Below are positions 35,552 to 47,862 of a stretch of 64,000 bases of DNA, piece after piece. Source of the DNA: Reticulitermes speratus (lineage: Eukaryota > Arthropoda > Insecta > Blattodea > Rhinotermitidae). A program made the position numbers and the translations under genes. The stretch lies in NCBI GenBank assembly GCA_021186555.1, contig JAJKFL010000004.1, positions 39,470,351 to 39,534,350 of the forward strand, given 5' to 3'. How positions within the stretch are numbered: position 1 is the first letter of the stretch; each line of letters starts with the position of its first letter. The notes under the pieces were generated by a model. That model was given only the letters and a program-made list of their open reading frames with translations, did not search any database and had not been told where the DNA came from.

Positions 35552-37222
35552 CCAGTCCGTACCGCGCAGTAAACACACTCCGTCTCAGTTATACAAACCA
35601 GTCAGTTAATGTTGTACAGTGAAATAATCGCTGTTTGTTCTCAGATCCACACAAAACACATAAATACAGTCCGTACCGCGCAGTAAACACACTCCGTCTC
35701 AGTTATACAAACCAGTCAGTTAATGCTGTACAGTGAAATAATCGCTGTTGTTCTCAGATCCACACAAAACACATAAATACAGTCCGTACCGCGCAGTAAA
35801 CACACTCCGTCTCAGTTATACAAACCAGTCAGTTAATGCTGTACAGTGAAATAATCGCTGTTTGTTCTGAGATCCACACAAAACACATAAATACAGTCCG
35901 TACCGCGCAGTAAACACACTCCGTCTCAGTTATACAAACCAGTCAGTTAATGTTGTACAGTGAAATAATCGCTGTTTGTTCTGAGATCCACACAAAACAC
36001 ATAAATACAGTCCGTACCGCGCAGTAAACACACACCGTCTCAGTTATACAAACCAGTCAGTTAATGCTGTACAGTGAAATAATCGCTGTTTGTTCTCAGA
36101 TCCACACAAAACACATAAATACAGTCCGTACCGCGCAGTAAACACACTCCGTCTCAGTTATACAAACCAGTCAGTTAATGCTGTACAGTGAAATAATCGC
36201 TGTTTGTTCTGAGATCCACACAAAACACATAAATACAGTCCGTACCGCGCAGTAAACACACTCCGTCTCAGTTATACAAACCAGTCAGTTAATGCTGTAC
36301 AGTGAAATAATCGCTGTTTGTTCTCAGATCCACACAAAACACATAAATACAGTCCGTACCGCGCAGTAAACACACTCCGTCTCAGTTATACAAACCAGTC
36401 AGTTAATGCTGTACAGTGAAATAATCGCTGTTTGTTTTGAGATCCACACAAAACACATAAATACAGTCCGTACCGCGCAGTAAACACACTCCGTCTCAGT
36501 TATACAAACCAGTCAGTTAATGTTGTACAGTGAAATAATCGCTGTTTGTTCTGAGATCCACACAAAACACATAAATACAGTCCGTACCGCGCAGTAAACA
36601 CACTCCGTCTCAGTTATACAAACCAGTCAGTTAATGCTGTACAGTGAAATAATCGCTGTTTGTTTTGAGATCCACACAAAACACATAAATACAGTCCGTA
36701 CCGCGCAGTAAACACACTCCGTCTCAGTTATACAAACCAGTCAGTTAATGCTGTACAGTGAAATAATCGCTGTTTGTTCTGAGATCCACACAAAACACAT
36801 AAATACAGTCCGTACCGCGCAGTAAACACACTCCGTCTCAGTTATACAAACCAGTCAGTTAATGCTGTACAGTGAAATAATCGCTGTTTGTTCTGAGATC
36901 CACACAAAACACATAAATACAGTCCGTACCGCGCAGTAAACACACTCCGTCTCAGTTATACAAACCAGTCAGTTAATGCTGTACAGTGAAATAATCGCTG
37001 TTTGTTCTGAGATCCACACAAAACACATAAATACAGTCCGTACCGCGCAGTAAACACACTCCGTCTCAGTTATACAAACCAGTCAGTTAATGTTGTACAG
37101 TGAAATAATCGCTGTTTGTTCTGAGATCCACACAAAACACATAAATACACTGTGTAGAACGTAGAATTTGTGAATGTTAAACGTGGTGGTACATATAGTA
37201 ACCACTGGGCTTTAAAAGGCTA
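35552..37222 (+). repeat. 114-bp satellite array 4 (plus orientation), about 14 units
   Basis: Very uniform units that differ mainly at GTTGTACAG/GCTGTACAG and TTCTGAG/TTCTCAG, which alternate in patterns suggesting duplication of multi-unit blocks. It ends with the terminal module and CCACTGGGCTTTAAAAGGC. Confidence 0.96.
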
Positions 37223-37389
37223 ATCTCCTAAACTACTGACCGAATATCCGTGAGTCCTGACGTTGCACTCTGCACAAAACTCGGCACCCAACACTTATAC
37301 CCGCACGTAATCTAGTACACTCGCCTAATCCAAACGCAGTGCAAAATGCTGTAATTTTTCGACTCCTGGCCGATAAGGGAATTTGGTTA

Positions 37390-37700
37390 TACGCCGTGTC
37401 TAAACCCTACATACAAAAATACTTTGCTCCGAACGGCACAGGGATACTATCGAAGACCAGCTTCCTATTTAAGGGCCGGCAATCTATTACCAGTCTATAT
37501 TGGCCATTCGGGTTAGGCATCAAGACAGTCGCTACTAGTAGCGCCCCCTTATCCAACAATTCTTGGAGCACTTCCCTCATCTTTTGGAGTGTCAGTCGGA
37601 CACACTGACAAAGGGCGTGATCGCACGGGGTCTGGTCACACAGATCAACATCCGACATTACACTCTTCACCGTTCCAAGCTTATCTGAAAACACTTTCTG
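37390..37700 (-). mobile_element. Fossil fragment of a Ty3/gypsy LTR retrotransposon (reverse transcriptase region of pol)
   Basis: The minus-strand translation contains LQELLDKGA, MPNPNGQYRLVIDCRPLNRK and FDSIPVPFG, the recognisable start of a gypsy-type reverse transcriptase. Only about 0.3 kb is left. No LTRs, gag, protease or integrase are seen near it. It is a broken, isolated relic, probably old. It lies between a 114-bp satellite array and a 32-bp minisatellite. Confidence 0.7.
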
Positions 37701-37904
37701 AAATCCACACTACACGTTCGTCTAGCTTCCGCATATGCAGGAGATCGCGAGCAGAACCGAGCGCCACTGATTCACGCCACTGCTCCTCCCCGCGCCATAT
37801 TATTAGAGACATCAAGGCTTCAAACTGAGACGTCGGACACGGTTTAAAAGCAAGTGTTTATGTGGCTTCTGCAACGTCAATATCGCCCGAAGTGACAACT
37901 AGCA

Positions 37905-39315
37905 ATCACAGCAAATTCACCGTGAGACGCCCGGCTAAAAGTCGAGTGTATTCACCGTGAGTGGTCCGACAAAACAGCGAAAATCACCTGAGTTGTCAGA
38001 CAAAATAGGGAAAATCACCTGAGTGGTCAGACAAATTAGCGAAAATCACCGTCAGTAGTCAGACAAAATAGCGAAAATCACCGTGAGTGGTCAGACAAAA
38101 TAGCGAAAATCACCTGAGTCGTCAGACAAATTAGCGAAAATCACCATGAGTGGTCAGACAAATTAGCGAAAATCACCGTCAGTAGTCAGACAAAATAGCG
38201 AAAATCACCGTGAGTGGTCAGACAAAATAGCGAAAATCACCTGAGTCGTCAGACAAAATAGCGAAAATCACTTGAGTCGTCAGACAAAATAGCGAAAATC
38301 ATCGTGAGTGGTCAGACAAAATAGCGAAAATCACCGTGAGTGGTCAGACAAAATAGCGAAAATCATCGTGAGTGGTCAGACAAAATAGCGAAAATCACCG
38401 TGAGTGGTCAGACAAAATAGCGAAAATCACCTGAGTCGTCAGACAAAATAGCGAAAATCACTTGAGTCGTCAGACAAAATAGCGAAAATCATCGTGAGTG
38501 GTCAGACAAAATAGCGAAAATCACCGTGAGTGGTCAGACAAAACAGCGAAAATCACCGTGAGTGGTACTACAAAATAGCGAAAATCACCGTGAGTGGTCC
38601 GACAAAATAGCGAAAATCACCGTGAGTGGTCAGACAAAACAGCAAAAATCATCGTGAGTGGTCAGACAAAACAGCGAAAATCATCGTGAGTGGTCACACA
38701 AAACAGCGAAAATCATCGTGAGTGGTCAGACAAAACAGCGAAAATCATCGTAAGTGGTCAGACAAAATAGCGAAAATCATCGTGAGTGGTCAGACAAAAC
38801 AGCGAAAATCATCGTGAGTGGTCAGACAAAACAGCGAAAATCATCGTGAGTGTTAAGACAAAACAGCGAAAATCACCGTGAGTGGTCAGACAAAATAACA
38901 AAAATCACCGTGAGTGGTCAGACAAAATAACAAAAATCACCGTGAGTGGTCAGACAAAATAACAAAAATCATCGTGAGTGGTCAGACAAAACAGCGAAAA
39001 TCATCGTGAGTGGTCAGACAAAATAACAAAAATCACCGTGAGTGGTCAGACAAAATAACGAAAATCATCGTGAGTGGTCAGACAAAACAGCGAAAATCAT
39101 CGTGAGTGGTCAGACAAAACAGCGAAAATCACCGTGAGTGGTCAGACAAAATAACAAAAATCACCGTGAGTGGTCAGACAAAATAACAAAAATCACCGTG
39201 AGTGGTCAGACAAAACAGCGAAAATCATCGTGAGTGGTCAGACAAAACAGCGAAAATCACCGTGAGTGGTCAGACAAAATAACAAAAATCACCGTGAGTG
39301 GTCAAACAAAATCCG
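37905..39315. repeat. 32-bp minisatellite, about 44 units
   Basis: The unit is GTGGTCAGACAAAATAGCGA then AAATCACCGTGA. Variants (AACAGCG, AATAACA, ATCATCG, ACCTGAGTCG) form runs and repeated blocks, for example 38225-38310 and 38410-38500. Confidence 0.96.
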
Positions 39316-39499
39316 AAGACATTCACCGTTCGCCCTGCGGTACGCAGCAAAGCCCTAACAACAGCTGCTCTGCCACGGCACACCTGACAGTACGTATTTG
39401 CTTGTACAAAGTGACTCAAGACATTTAGTACACATTAAACTACAGAGTTATGAAGTTACCACGTTCCTATTTTAAATACGAAATAATGCAACGTCTTAC

Positions 39500-39553
39500 C
39501 ACGGGCATGACAGTGGTGTGGTGCACTCTCCTTTGCAGCAGTAGCATGTAAAT
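39500..39553 (-). CDS. Candidate small cysteine-rich exon (unproven)
   Basis: A long T-tract ending TTTGCAG precedes a 54-bp segment that ends CCGTG|GTAAGA. Read in phase 2 (the phase used by most introns of the Kazal gene) it gives FTCYCCKGECTTPLSCPW, five cysteines in 17 complete codons, with no stop. It lies about 10 kb beyond the Kazal stop codon on the same strand, so it would belong to an alternative last exon or to another gene. It has no Kazal pattern and I recognise no family. A chance match of splice-like ends around a short open stretch is quite possible. Confidence 0.2.
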
Positions 39554-39882
39554 CTGCAAAAAAAAAAACAACATAAATCAGCGGCATGAATACAAGCTCC
39601 TGAGGTAAAGTGGTATATGAGACCAAGGTCACTGCACAGGTCTACCACCACGGTACAACACAGGACAACAGTGCACTGAGTTGTACTGCAACTGTCCGTG
39701 TTTACAGAAATGTAAGACAATAACCCCCCACTCCCCGCACCCATAATCATCCTCTGAAAATTGGAAGGTCATCTTATGGTCACACAGAAAGTTAAGCACC
39801 GTCTACGTGGAGTTGAAGTGTGTGAACTGTCATCGTCGTATATGCAGGGTTGCATGACAGTCAGGTAAACATGACATTAATA

Positions 39883-39959
39883 CACGGCATACACAAAAGA
39901 ATGGTGCGGTTTCAAAAGTGATACTTTTGATACCGCACCATTCTTTTGTGTATGCCCTG
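39883..39959. mobile_element. 77-bp near-perfect hairpin MITE, copy 1
   Basis: The arms GGCATACACAAAAGAATGG and CCATTCTTTTGTGTATGCC face each other around a short loop (AAAAGTGATACTTTT). TA flanks both sides. It could fold into one long hairpin when transcribed. Confidence 0.8.
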
Positions 39960-40140
39960 TATAATAGTCTTCATAAACAGTAAATATGGTATTTCTGATA
40001 CTCATGGCCCCAATATACGTGTAGTAATTACATTTGGAACTGGAGGAAACTCACGTATGCCCACACACATGCTGTTTCGTCCTCTGTCTTCTCTACAGTA
40101 AAGAGGGAATACAAAATTGGATACAGTTTTGACCTAAGGT

Positions 40141-40402
40141 ATTAGGTCAAGGTCACACAAAGGTAAATAACACAAAACCAAGGTCAGATCAGATAATGCG
40201 AACATAACTAACTCCATGTAGCACAGTCAAGGTCAAGGTCACACAAAGGTAACAAACACAAAACCAAGGTCAGATCAGATAATGCGAACATAACTAACTA
40301 ACCAAACTCCATGTAGCACAGTCCTTCTTGAGAATCTAACAGGTCGTCAGCTAGTCAAGAAATTCCCGGCGTTTTATGGAACCCGCGGTTCATTACCGCT
40401 CT
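40141..40402 (-). mobile_element. LINE 3' end, GRPRRRW family, with duplicated tail and flank
   Basis: The 3' end (GGTTCCATAAAACGCC... to GGAGTTTGGTTAGTTAG on the minus strand) is at 40226-40402. A segment holding CCAAGGTCAGATCAGATAATG and ACTAACTCCATGTAGCAC occurs twice, at 40141-40215 and again from about 40226, a local direct duplication of roughly 80 bp. Confidence 0.55.
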
Positions 40403-41035
40403 ACAGTCATTTTAATTCCTAGCTACTTTTTACCTCGTCGGCATCTGCCTTCCTACCAACAGTCACTATATCCAGTTCTGATGTGGAGCAACATATCACA
40501 TTTATTGCTACAGATACGTCAGTAACGAAGATGACTGCCAGCAGACGGGACGTACTATTGAACACGAGACTCGACTGTGAAACGCTGCATTGCACTCGTA
40601 AAGTCGTAACTTTATCCGAGGCTCACAAGTCATTATAAGTCTCACAGAAACCATCATAACCACTAAATTTATTTAATGACATCATCAACAGCTCAAACTT
40701 TACAGCATACTGTTGTGTTATTTAAATTAAAACAATTCATTTTTTTTTTCCTTTGTACCTACATGAAAAAGATACGGTAACCAACAGCCTGTTTCAGAAC
40801 ATCAGTGCCGTCATCAGACCATCACAATACGTGACGAACATCGTAATACTCTGATGACCACACAAACTTGTGAAATTACACATCTCTTACCTTCATATTT
40901 ACCTGTGACCTCTACGACACCATCACTGACAACAAAACAATCATTTTCAGGGTGATAAATCACTAAGTAAAAATAAACTATAACAAATCTATTACTCAAA
41001 ATGACATACAAAATGCCACAATTGTACTTTTTTCC
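40403..41035. other. Unassigned sequence
   Basis: No gene or repeat family identified. Confidence 0.45.
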
Positions 41036-42240
41036 ACTTTAGAATTAGCTGCACATTTTGTATAGTAAAATTCAGATAATAAATGTTATCAGCTGCACAT
41101 TTAGTGTAGTAAGATGAAAATAATGTAATTAGCTGCACATTTTGTATAGTAAAATTTAAGACAATAAATGTTATCAGCTGCACATTTGGGAAAGTATGAT
41201 GAAGATAATGTAAATTAGCTGCACATTTTGTATAGTAAGATAAAATAATGTAATTACTGCACATTTGTATAGTAAAATTCAGATAATAAATGTTATCAGC
41301 TGCACATTTAGTGTAGTAAATGAAGATAATGTAATTAGCTGCACATTTTGTATAGTAAAATTTAAGACAATAAATGTTATCAGCTGCACATTTGGGAAAG
41401 TATGATGAAGATAATGTAATTAGCTGCACATTTTGTATAGTAAAATTAAGACAATAAATGTTATCAGCTGCACATTTGGGACAGTATGATGAAGATAATG
41501 TAATTAGCTGCACATTTTGTATAGTAAAATTAAGACAATAAATGTTATCAGCTGCACATTTGGGAAAGTATGATGAAGATAATGTAATTAGCTGCACATT
41601 TTGTATAGTAAAATTAAGACAATAAATGTTATCAGCTGCACATTTGGGACAGTATGATGAAGATAATGTAATTAGCTGCACATTTTGTATAGTAAAATTT
41701 AAGACAATAAATGTTATCAGCTGCACATTTGGGAAAGTATGATGAAGATAATGTAATTAGCTGCACATTTTGTATAGTAAAATTAAGACAATAAATGTTA
41801 TCAGCTGCACATTTGGGACAGTATGATGAAGATAATGTAATTAGCTGCACATTTTGTATAGTAAAATTTAAGACAATAAATGTTATCAGCTGCACATTTG
41901 GGACAGTATGATGAAGATAATGTAATTAGCTGCACATTTAGTATAGTAAGATAAAGATAATGTAATCAGCTGCACATTTAGTATAGTAAAATGAAGATAA
42001 TAAATGTTATCAGCAGGACATCTGAAATAGTAGGATGAGGAGCTGCAAAGTTGGTATAGTGAAATGAAGATAATATAATCAGCTGCACATTTGGGATAGT
42101 AGGATGAAGATAATAAACGTAACCAGCTACACGTTTAGTATAGTAAAATGAAGATAAATATAAATCAGCTGCACATTTGGAATAGTAGGATGGGGAAATA
42201 AATGTAACCAGCTGTATGTTTCATATAGTATGATGAAGAT
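41036..42240. repeat. AT-rich minisatellite with about 84-bp dimeric unit
   Basis: Two related half-units alternate: TTAGCTGCACATTTTGTATA then GTAAAATTAAGACAATAAAT, and GTTATCAGCTGCACATTTGG then GAAAGTATGATGAAGATAAT. The right third (after 41990) is diverged. Both halves share AGCTGCACATTT, so the dimer arose from a shorter ancestor. Confidence 0.93.
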
Positions 42241-43429
42241 AATCAAAAGTTTTTAAATAAATGTAAACTTTGGGAAATCTGCCACATGTTCATGTATAAA
42301 TCATGCAACGAACTTTGAAATTTACGTCGCAGAAGAATACAAAAAAACATCGTCATTATTGTACTCCAAAGTTAGTACGTACTTCGGAAATACACCTTCC
42401 CCAGAAACTGTTTACTACGACGCCAGCGCTCAGATGTAAGTGCGGCTGGAATATTAGTTTTTGGTAAAACAAACCGGCTCAAATTATTTTAATTAGGCAC
42501 TGTTTCAGTATTTAAAACAACGTGACAAATTACTTACCACTGAACAGGTAGCTGTAAAGGGTTAGATCACTGTATACACAAACAGGTTAATTCCTTGTCT
42601 GGCTAATAAATAAAGTCACATAAACAACTACGATCGATATAACTTCGCATATAAACAATTTCAAGATTAAAAATTAAAGGTCAAATACACTACTTTAGTA
42701 ATTCTGTAAAACATCTCGAGGCAGAAGTAAACACCGACAGCCATTGCCTTCCATGAACAGTCAACCCATATGTCAACGCCATCTGACGATAAAATTGTAA
42801 AGAACATCTTCGAAATTCGCAGAAATGTCGAGAGATAGCAGCATGGTATGCACTGCTTCCAACTTAACGGCATATGTGTTAGGTTTTCATTAACAATTTA
42901 ATAACAAGTGCCAACTTATACACCACCTGCTATGATATTAAGACATACTGCATATTGCTTCGTAGTGCATTTACGTGTTTCATTTGATTATTAGACTCAA
43001 CAGCTATTAGTTCCCCGTGCCCTAAACAGCATTTATGGCAGGCCGGCTCAAAGCGTAACCCCGTTGCCCATGGAGTCGTTACAACTGGAAAAATGTCTTC
43101 TAATCCGTTCCCTGACAAAGCCAACATAGGACACTGAAGCTTTGAAAACTTATGAGTTGCTTATTTATGGAGACATACGTTACATTACCAACACATTCTG
43201 CAAAAATGTGCTAAAAACAGAGGCAAACTGGCATATGTTATGAATTACATTTTTGTACACTTTTCCTATTAGTACCAGAGTATACTTATTGTATTAGACA
43301 AAATTATACAAATAAGTATACTTATTCATTCTTTATGCTGTGTATTGAATTCATGTTGTCTGCATGCAGACCAAATATTGCCAAAGTTGCCCACACCACA
43401 TAAAATGTTGAGCAGGTCTGATTTATGAG
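42241..43429. other. Unassigned sequence
   Basis: AT-rich, no recognisable coding or repeat. Confidence 0.45.
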
Positions 43430-43715
43430 ATAGTGTGATGGTGAGAGACTGTGGCGGGCAGGGTTAGATCCCAAACCGATTTATGGGAGATTTGTGGTGG
43501 ACAGAGTGGCACAGGGACAGGTTTTGTGGCTGAATGCTTTGGTTTTCTACTGCCAGTATTATGCCATCAATGCTCCATACTCATTCTCATCTTCATATCA
43601 CTACTACTATCAGACAGGCAAGCAGGCAAAGCCTGGGACCTTGAAACAAAGCAATGCTCTTTTGGATATCAGGGAGCTTTGAGGGAAAAGTGCTTTTGCA
43701 TTAAGTCCTAAGGTT
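43430..43715 (+). mobile_element. SINE-like repeat, family S4
   Basis: Better copy of the same repeat: GTGGCGGGCAGGGTTAGATCC (B-box-like GGTTAGATCC), AGAGTGGCACAGGGACAGG, CAAGCAGGCAAAGCCTGGGA, GGATATCAGGGAGCTTTGAG, AAAAGTGCTTTTGC. Confidence 0.6.
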
Positions 43716-44214
43716 GCGAACTGTCATCATCAGTGGAAGATGCTTTGGTTAGGCTAGTAGTGTGTTGCCATGCCAATGAAGCTGTGGAATATAAAACAAA
43801 CTGGTTTCTTCTCGGCCATTCAATGAAAGCTCTGTTTTACTTTGTACAAGCTGTACACTTTTTACAGTTTAAATGCCATAGTTATTCTTAGCTTCACCTG
43901 CACCAGGTTGATGAAGTAACTAGGTTCATCAGTCAACTGGAGGTCCCAAAACTTGTTTTTTTACTTGAATTATCTTTAAAGAATACAGGGAATACAGTTC
44001 TGTTGTTACTGTCAGATGATGTGGTTGGTTTTTCACATGACCAAAATTCTAAGACCATGATTAAGTACCGGTCACCATGTTTCTAGTTTTTAACACACAA
44101 AAGATGTTTTGTCCAAAATATACTATAATATATATATATATACTGATTATCTATCCCCAGACCAAATTTCTTATGCCTATTATAACAGAAAACTGACTGC
44201 AGGTGTTCTGTGGC

Positions 44215-44970
44215 TTTCATATTTATCTTATTTTAGTCTATTCTATTTATTCTCTTTTATTCTATTTATTCTCATCCTATTCTAGTTCTATTCTATTCCA
44301 TTCTTTATTTTAGTCTGTTCTATTTATTTTCTTGTATTCTACTTTCTTCTATTTATTCTAACCTATTCTAGTTCTATTCTATTCCATTCTATACTTTATT
44401 TTAGTCTATTCTATTTATTTTCTTGTATTCTATTTTCTTCTATTTATTCTAACCTATTCTAGTTCTATTCTATTCTTTATTTGAGTCTATTCTATTTATT
44501 TTCTTGTATTCTATTTTCTTCTATTTATTATAACCTATTCTAGTTCTATTCCAATCTATTCTTTATTTTATCTATTCTATTTATTTTCTTGTATTCTATT
44601 TTCTTCTATTTATTCTAACCTATTCTAGTTCTATTCTATTCTTTATTTTAGTCTACTCTATTTATTTTCTTGTATTCTATTTATTCTAACCTATTCTAGT
44701 TCTGTTCTATTCCATTCTATTCTTTATTTTAGTCTATTCTATTTATTTTCTTGTATTCTATTTTCTTCTATTTATTCTAACCTATTCTAGTTCTATTCTA
44801 TTCTTTATTTTAATCTACTCTATTTATTTTCTTGTATTCTATTTATTCTAACCTATTCTAGTTTTCTAGTCCATTCTATTCTTTATTTTAGTCTACTCTA
44901 TTTATTTTCTTGTATTCTATTTTCTTCTATTTATTCTACTCTATTCTATCGTATTTCATTTCTTTATCTT
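44215..44970. repeat. Pyrimidine-rich (TTCTA)-type minisatellite, unit about 80-90 bp
   Basis: Units hold TCTATTTATTTTCTTGTATT, CTATTTTCTTCTATTTATTC and TAACCTATTCTAGTTCTATT in order, about eight times. One strand is almost wholly pyrimidine, a candidate for unusual DNA structure. Confidence 0.9.
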
Positions 44971-46124
44971 TATATTCTACAATAAAATTGCCTTAAGAAA
45001 AGTTCCTTCTTTTTCATTACCAACATCACGGATAATCTCAAGTGATAAGTCAGTATTAGACAATAAAGGAGATCGCCCTAAGAAACTTCAATGTACATGT
45101 AAAAAAAATTTAAAGCATTTCAGAGTCTTGTTTTATTATAAAATGTTAATAAATACATCTTCAAATAAAACATATCTCATGCTTTTGAATACGGTAAAAC
45201 ATCTACCAGCACATGTAAGCATACTGTACATGTCTAATGTTTCTTTAGTGACAGTTTAGGCTCACAAACATAAGTATAATAAATAAATACACATTGCATT
45301 ACACTAAAATCACATACACAACATAACAACATATACAGACATAAAAATGAAGACCGTATCAGCCATGGATATGACATTACATACTAAGAGTTAGGAAATG
45401 CTTTTATTTGGGGGTGGGAATGCGGCTGTGGTGTAAAGTCCGATATGTTACAATGGATTCAAATTGGGTGACAAAGTGACAGAGGACAGAATATGTCTCA
45501 TGACCCCCATTTTTGTTGCCCCATTACATTTCCTTCAGTTGTTATTTTTACTGGCACATAACTTTGACTTTCAGAATCTGAGATTTTCTTGTCTGTTCTA
45601 ACAAGGCAAATTCAAGTACATTTACGCAACATTTCATCCTCATGTTGTTCTTCTTGGCTGTAATCAGCAGTGTGTAATATGATAATTAGTTGGAGTAAGA
45701 TACAAAAAAATACAGTAAAAAACAATGTTCTGTCTTCAGAATGAGTGACTGTCAAACTAAGAAGTGTGGTCATTATCGTTTTTACTCTATCAGCGCAAAA
45801 AGTAGTTCTCAATCATTTCTGTGTAACATGAATTCAATGTGCTGCCTTCTAAATACCGAATACTTTTTCTAACTAATCTTTGTACTTAAATGTCTTTTTT
45901 ATTACACATGCAATGACTTAAAAATGTCATATACTTAGAAATAATGTATGCTTATAAAATTGCTGTTGGAAATCAGACGCACAAGCAGCAATTTGTTTCC
46001 TCTTGAGAGCTGAAATCATAATTTTTTTAATCTTCAGAGAAGTGAGGACTGAACTTATTAAAACTACCGTAAGGAGTGCAATTTATATTCAAGATAAAAT
46101 TTACACACCTTGATTTCAGGCTTC
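44971..46124. other. Unassigned sequence
   Basis: AT-rich and unique-looking. No gene seen. The 43716-44214 stretch is similar. Confidence 0.45.
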
Positions 46125-46635
46125 CGCCGCGATGTTGATGAAATCTGCGGTCTTCTGGGGTATTACGCTCACCGGTATCCGAGAAGCCACTTTTTCGTCT
46201 CTCTCTTCCCCCCCCACCTACCCTCACACTGTTTTCCTTATTCTTCTAATTTATTCATTTGCATTTTCACTGTTGGTTTATTTGTAATTTATTTATCTAC
46301 CTTTATCCTTATATTTTCCTCCTTTACTGTTACTCTATTCCATACTGTTTTTCTAACTGTCTTAGCTATTTGCATTCTCGGTACCCCAAGCAGCTTTACG
46401 TTGTTTGTATCCACCCCTCTCTCAACCTGGTTCTACCCTATTGTCTGTCATCACGCCTACTGATTGCTACCCCGCCGTACTTTCCAGAATCCACGTTATA
46501 GGCAGGCTTTCTTTCCTATTCGGACTCTTGACCCGTGAGGAAGGGACCGATACGTTGTCCCGAAACATCGGTAAACAATTACCACACACGACGCCGTGTA
46601 ATACCCCAGAAGACAGCAGATTTCATCAAAATTTA
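46125..46635. mobile_element. Inverted pair of Penelope-like ends around about 400 bp
   Basis: GATGAAATCTGCGGTCTTCT and GGGGTATTACGC at 46135-46170 are the inverse of GTAATACCCCAGAAGACAGC and AGATTTCATC at 46597-46630. The right arm has GTGAGGAAGGGACCGATACG then TTGTCCCGAAACATCGG, again a GGGAC/GTCCC stem before GAAAC. The interior holds pyrimidine-rich sequence without a recognisable gene. Confidence 0.55.
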
Positions 46636-47379
46636 CATAGTACTATAATTCTTGATTGCATCCGCAGTAAATATAATTTCTGTGCATTTCCTTCTGAGCA
46701 AATAATGCAAATAAGCAGCAGACATCGCTAACAGTATAGCAGCATATTCTAAATCTCCCATTAGCCGGACTGTATGCCTATGCAACAACAACAGGCCTTA
46801 AAACAGAGACCGCAGGTTCCCCCACTGTGTTGGTACTCATGCACCAAACTACATGGTGTTACAGGTCCTAAATCCCCAACGTCAAAAGACAGTATGATGT
46901 TACACACACACAAAACAGCCAGCACATCCTACCCACCTTCTTTGCATACACGGCCAGTATCTGCACAAACAGCTCAGTGTCAGATTATAATAGACAATAT
47001 CTTACAGTAATCTACATCAGAATACTTTCCAGTGTCCAGTGTGGATTGTGTGAGTAATTTAAGTTCACTTTTCTCCTTTTAGTTTAAGAGCTTATGTTGT
47101 AATATAATCCTTGTTGAGAGGAGTGTGTGATATCGTATTGAAGAAACACCATAAATTTCAAATTCAAGCTTTGTATTTACAACTGACAGTTATTGTGACC
47201 CCAGTACAATGTTGAACGAACCATGAAGCAATGTATGAATGAATGGGGCAATGTAAAAGTATCATAAACTTTGTCTTTGACAGGCATAAGCTACGTGAAT
47301 GCTGAGGCAGGGCCCACCTGTACAGGCACTAGGAAGGGTTTTTTTTAAATAAAAATATAAACAAGAAGAGACTCTTTTC
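46636..47379. other. Unassigned sequence
   Basis: Between Penelope-like ends and the LINE fragment. No gene seen. Confidence 0.45.
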
Positions 47380-47862
47380 ACCAGCAAACTGGACTTAAAT
47401 TTAAGAAAGAAACTAGTAAAGTGCTACATTTGGAGCGTAGCTTTGTGTGGTGCTGAAACGTGGACACTTCGGAAAGTGGATCAGAAGTATCTGGAAAGTT
47501 TTGAAATGTGGTGCTGGAGAAGAATGGAGAAGATCAGTTGGACCGATCGTGTGAGAAATGAAGAAGTATTACACAAAGTGAAGGAGGAGAGGAATATCGT
47601 ACATACAATAAAAAGAAGGAAGGCTAACTGGATTGGTCACATCTTGCGTAGGAACTGCCTTCTGAAACATGTGATTGAAGGAAAGGTAGAAGGAAGGATA
47701 GAAATGACGGGAAGACGAAGGAGAAGACGTAAGCAGCTACTGGATAACCTTAAGGAAAAGAGACGATACTGTAAATTGAAAGAGGAAGCACTAGATCACA
47801 CTGTGTGGAGATCTCTCTTTGGAAGAGGTTACGGACCTGTCGTAAGACAGACTACAGAATGA
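47380..47862 (+). mobile_element. LINE ORF2 C-terminal fragment, second family (WRRMEKISWTDRV type)
   Basis: An open frame of 139 codons reads MCGAETWTLRKVDQKY, MWCWRRMEKISWTDRVRNEE, RRKANWIGHILRRNCLLKH and GRRRRRRKQLLDNLKEKRRY and ends LFGRGYGPVVRQTTE with TGA. This is the C-terminus of a common insect non-LTR retrotransposon reverse transcriptase protein; the reverse transcriptase core itself is missing. It is well preserved, so fairly young. A 39-bp minisatellite starts from its last codons. Confidence 0.85.

Larger units (their letters stand above)
39316..40140. other. Mostly unassigned; contains candidate exon and hairpin MITE
   Basis: Apart from the 54-bp candidate exon and the 77-bp hairpin, nothing is recognised. 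Confidence 0.45.

Noticed and set aside
40992-41895. Minus-strand open frames with CAADNIYCLNFTIQNV repeats
   Set aside because: AT-rich tandem repeat, no coding signature.
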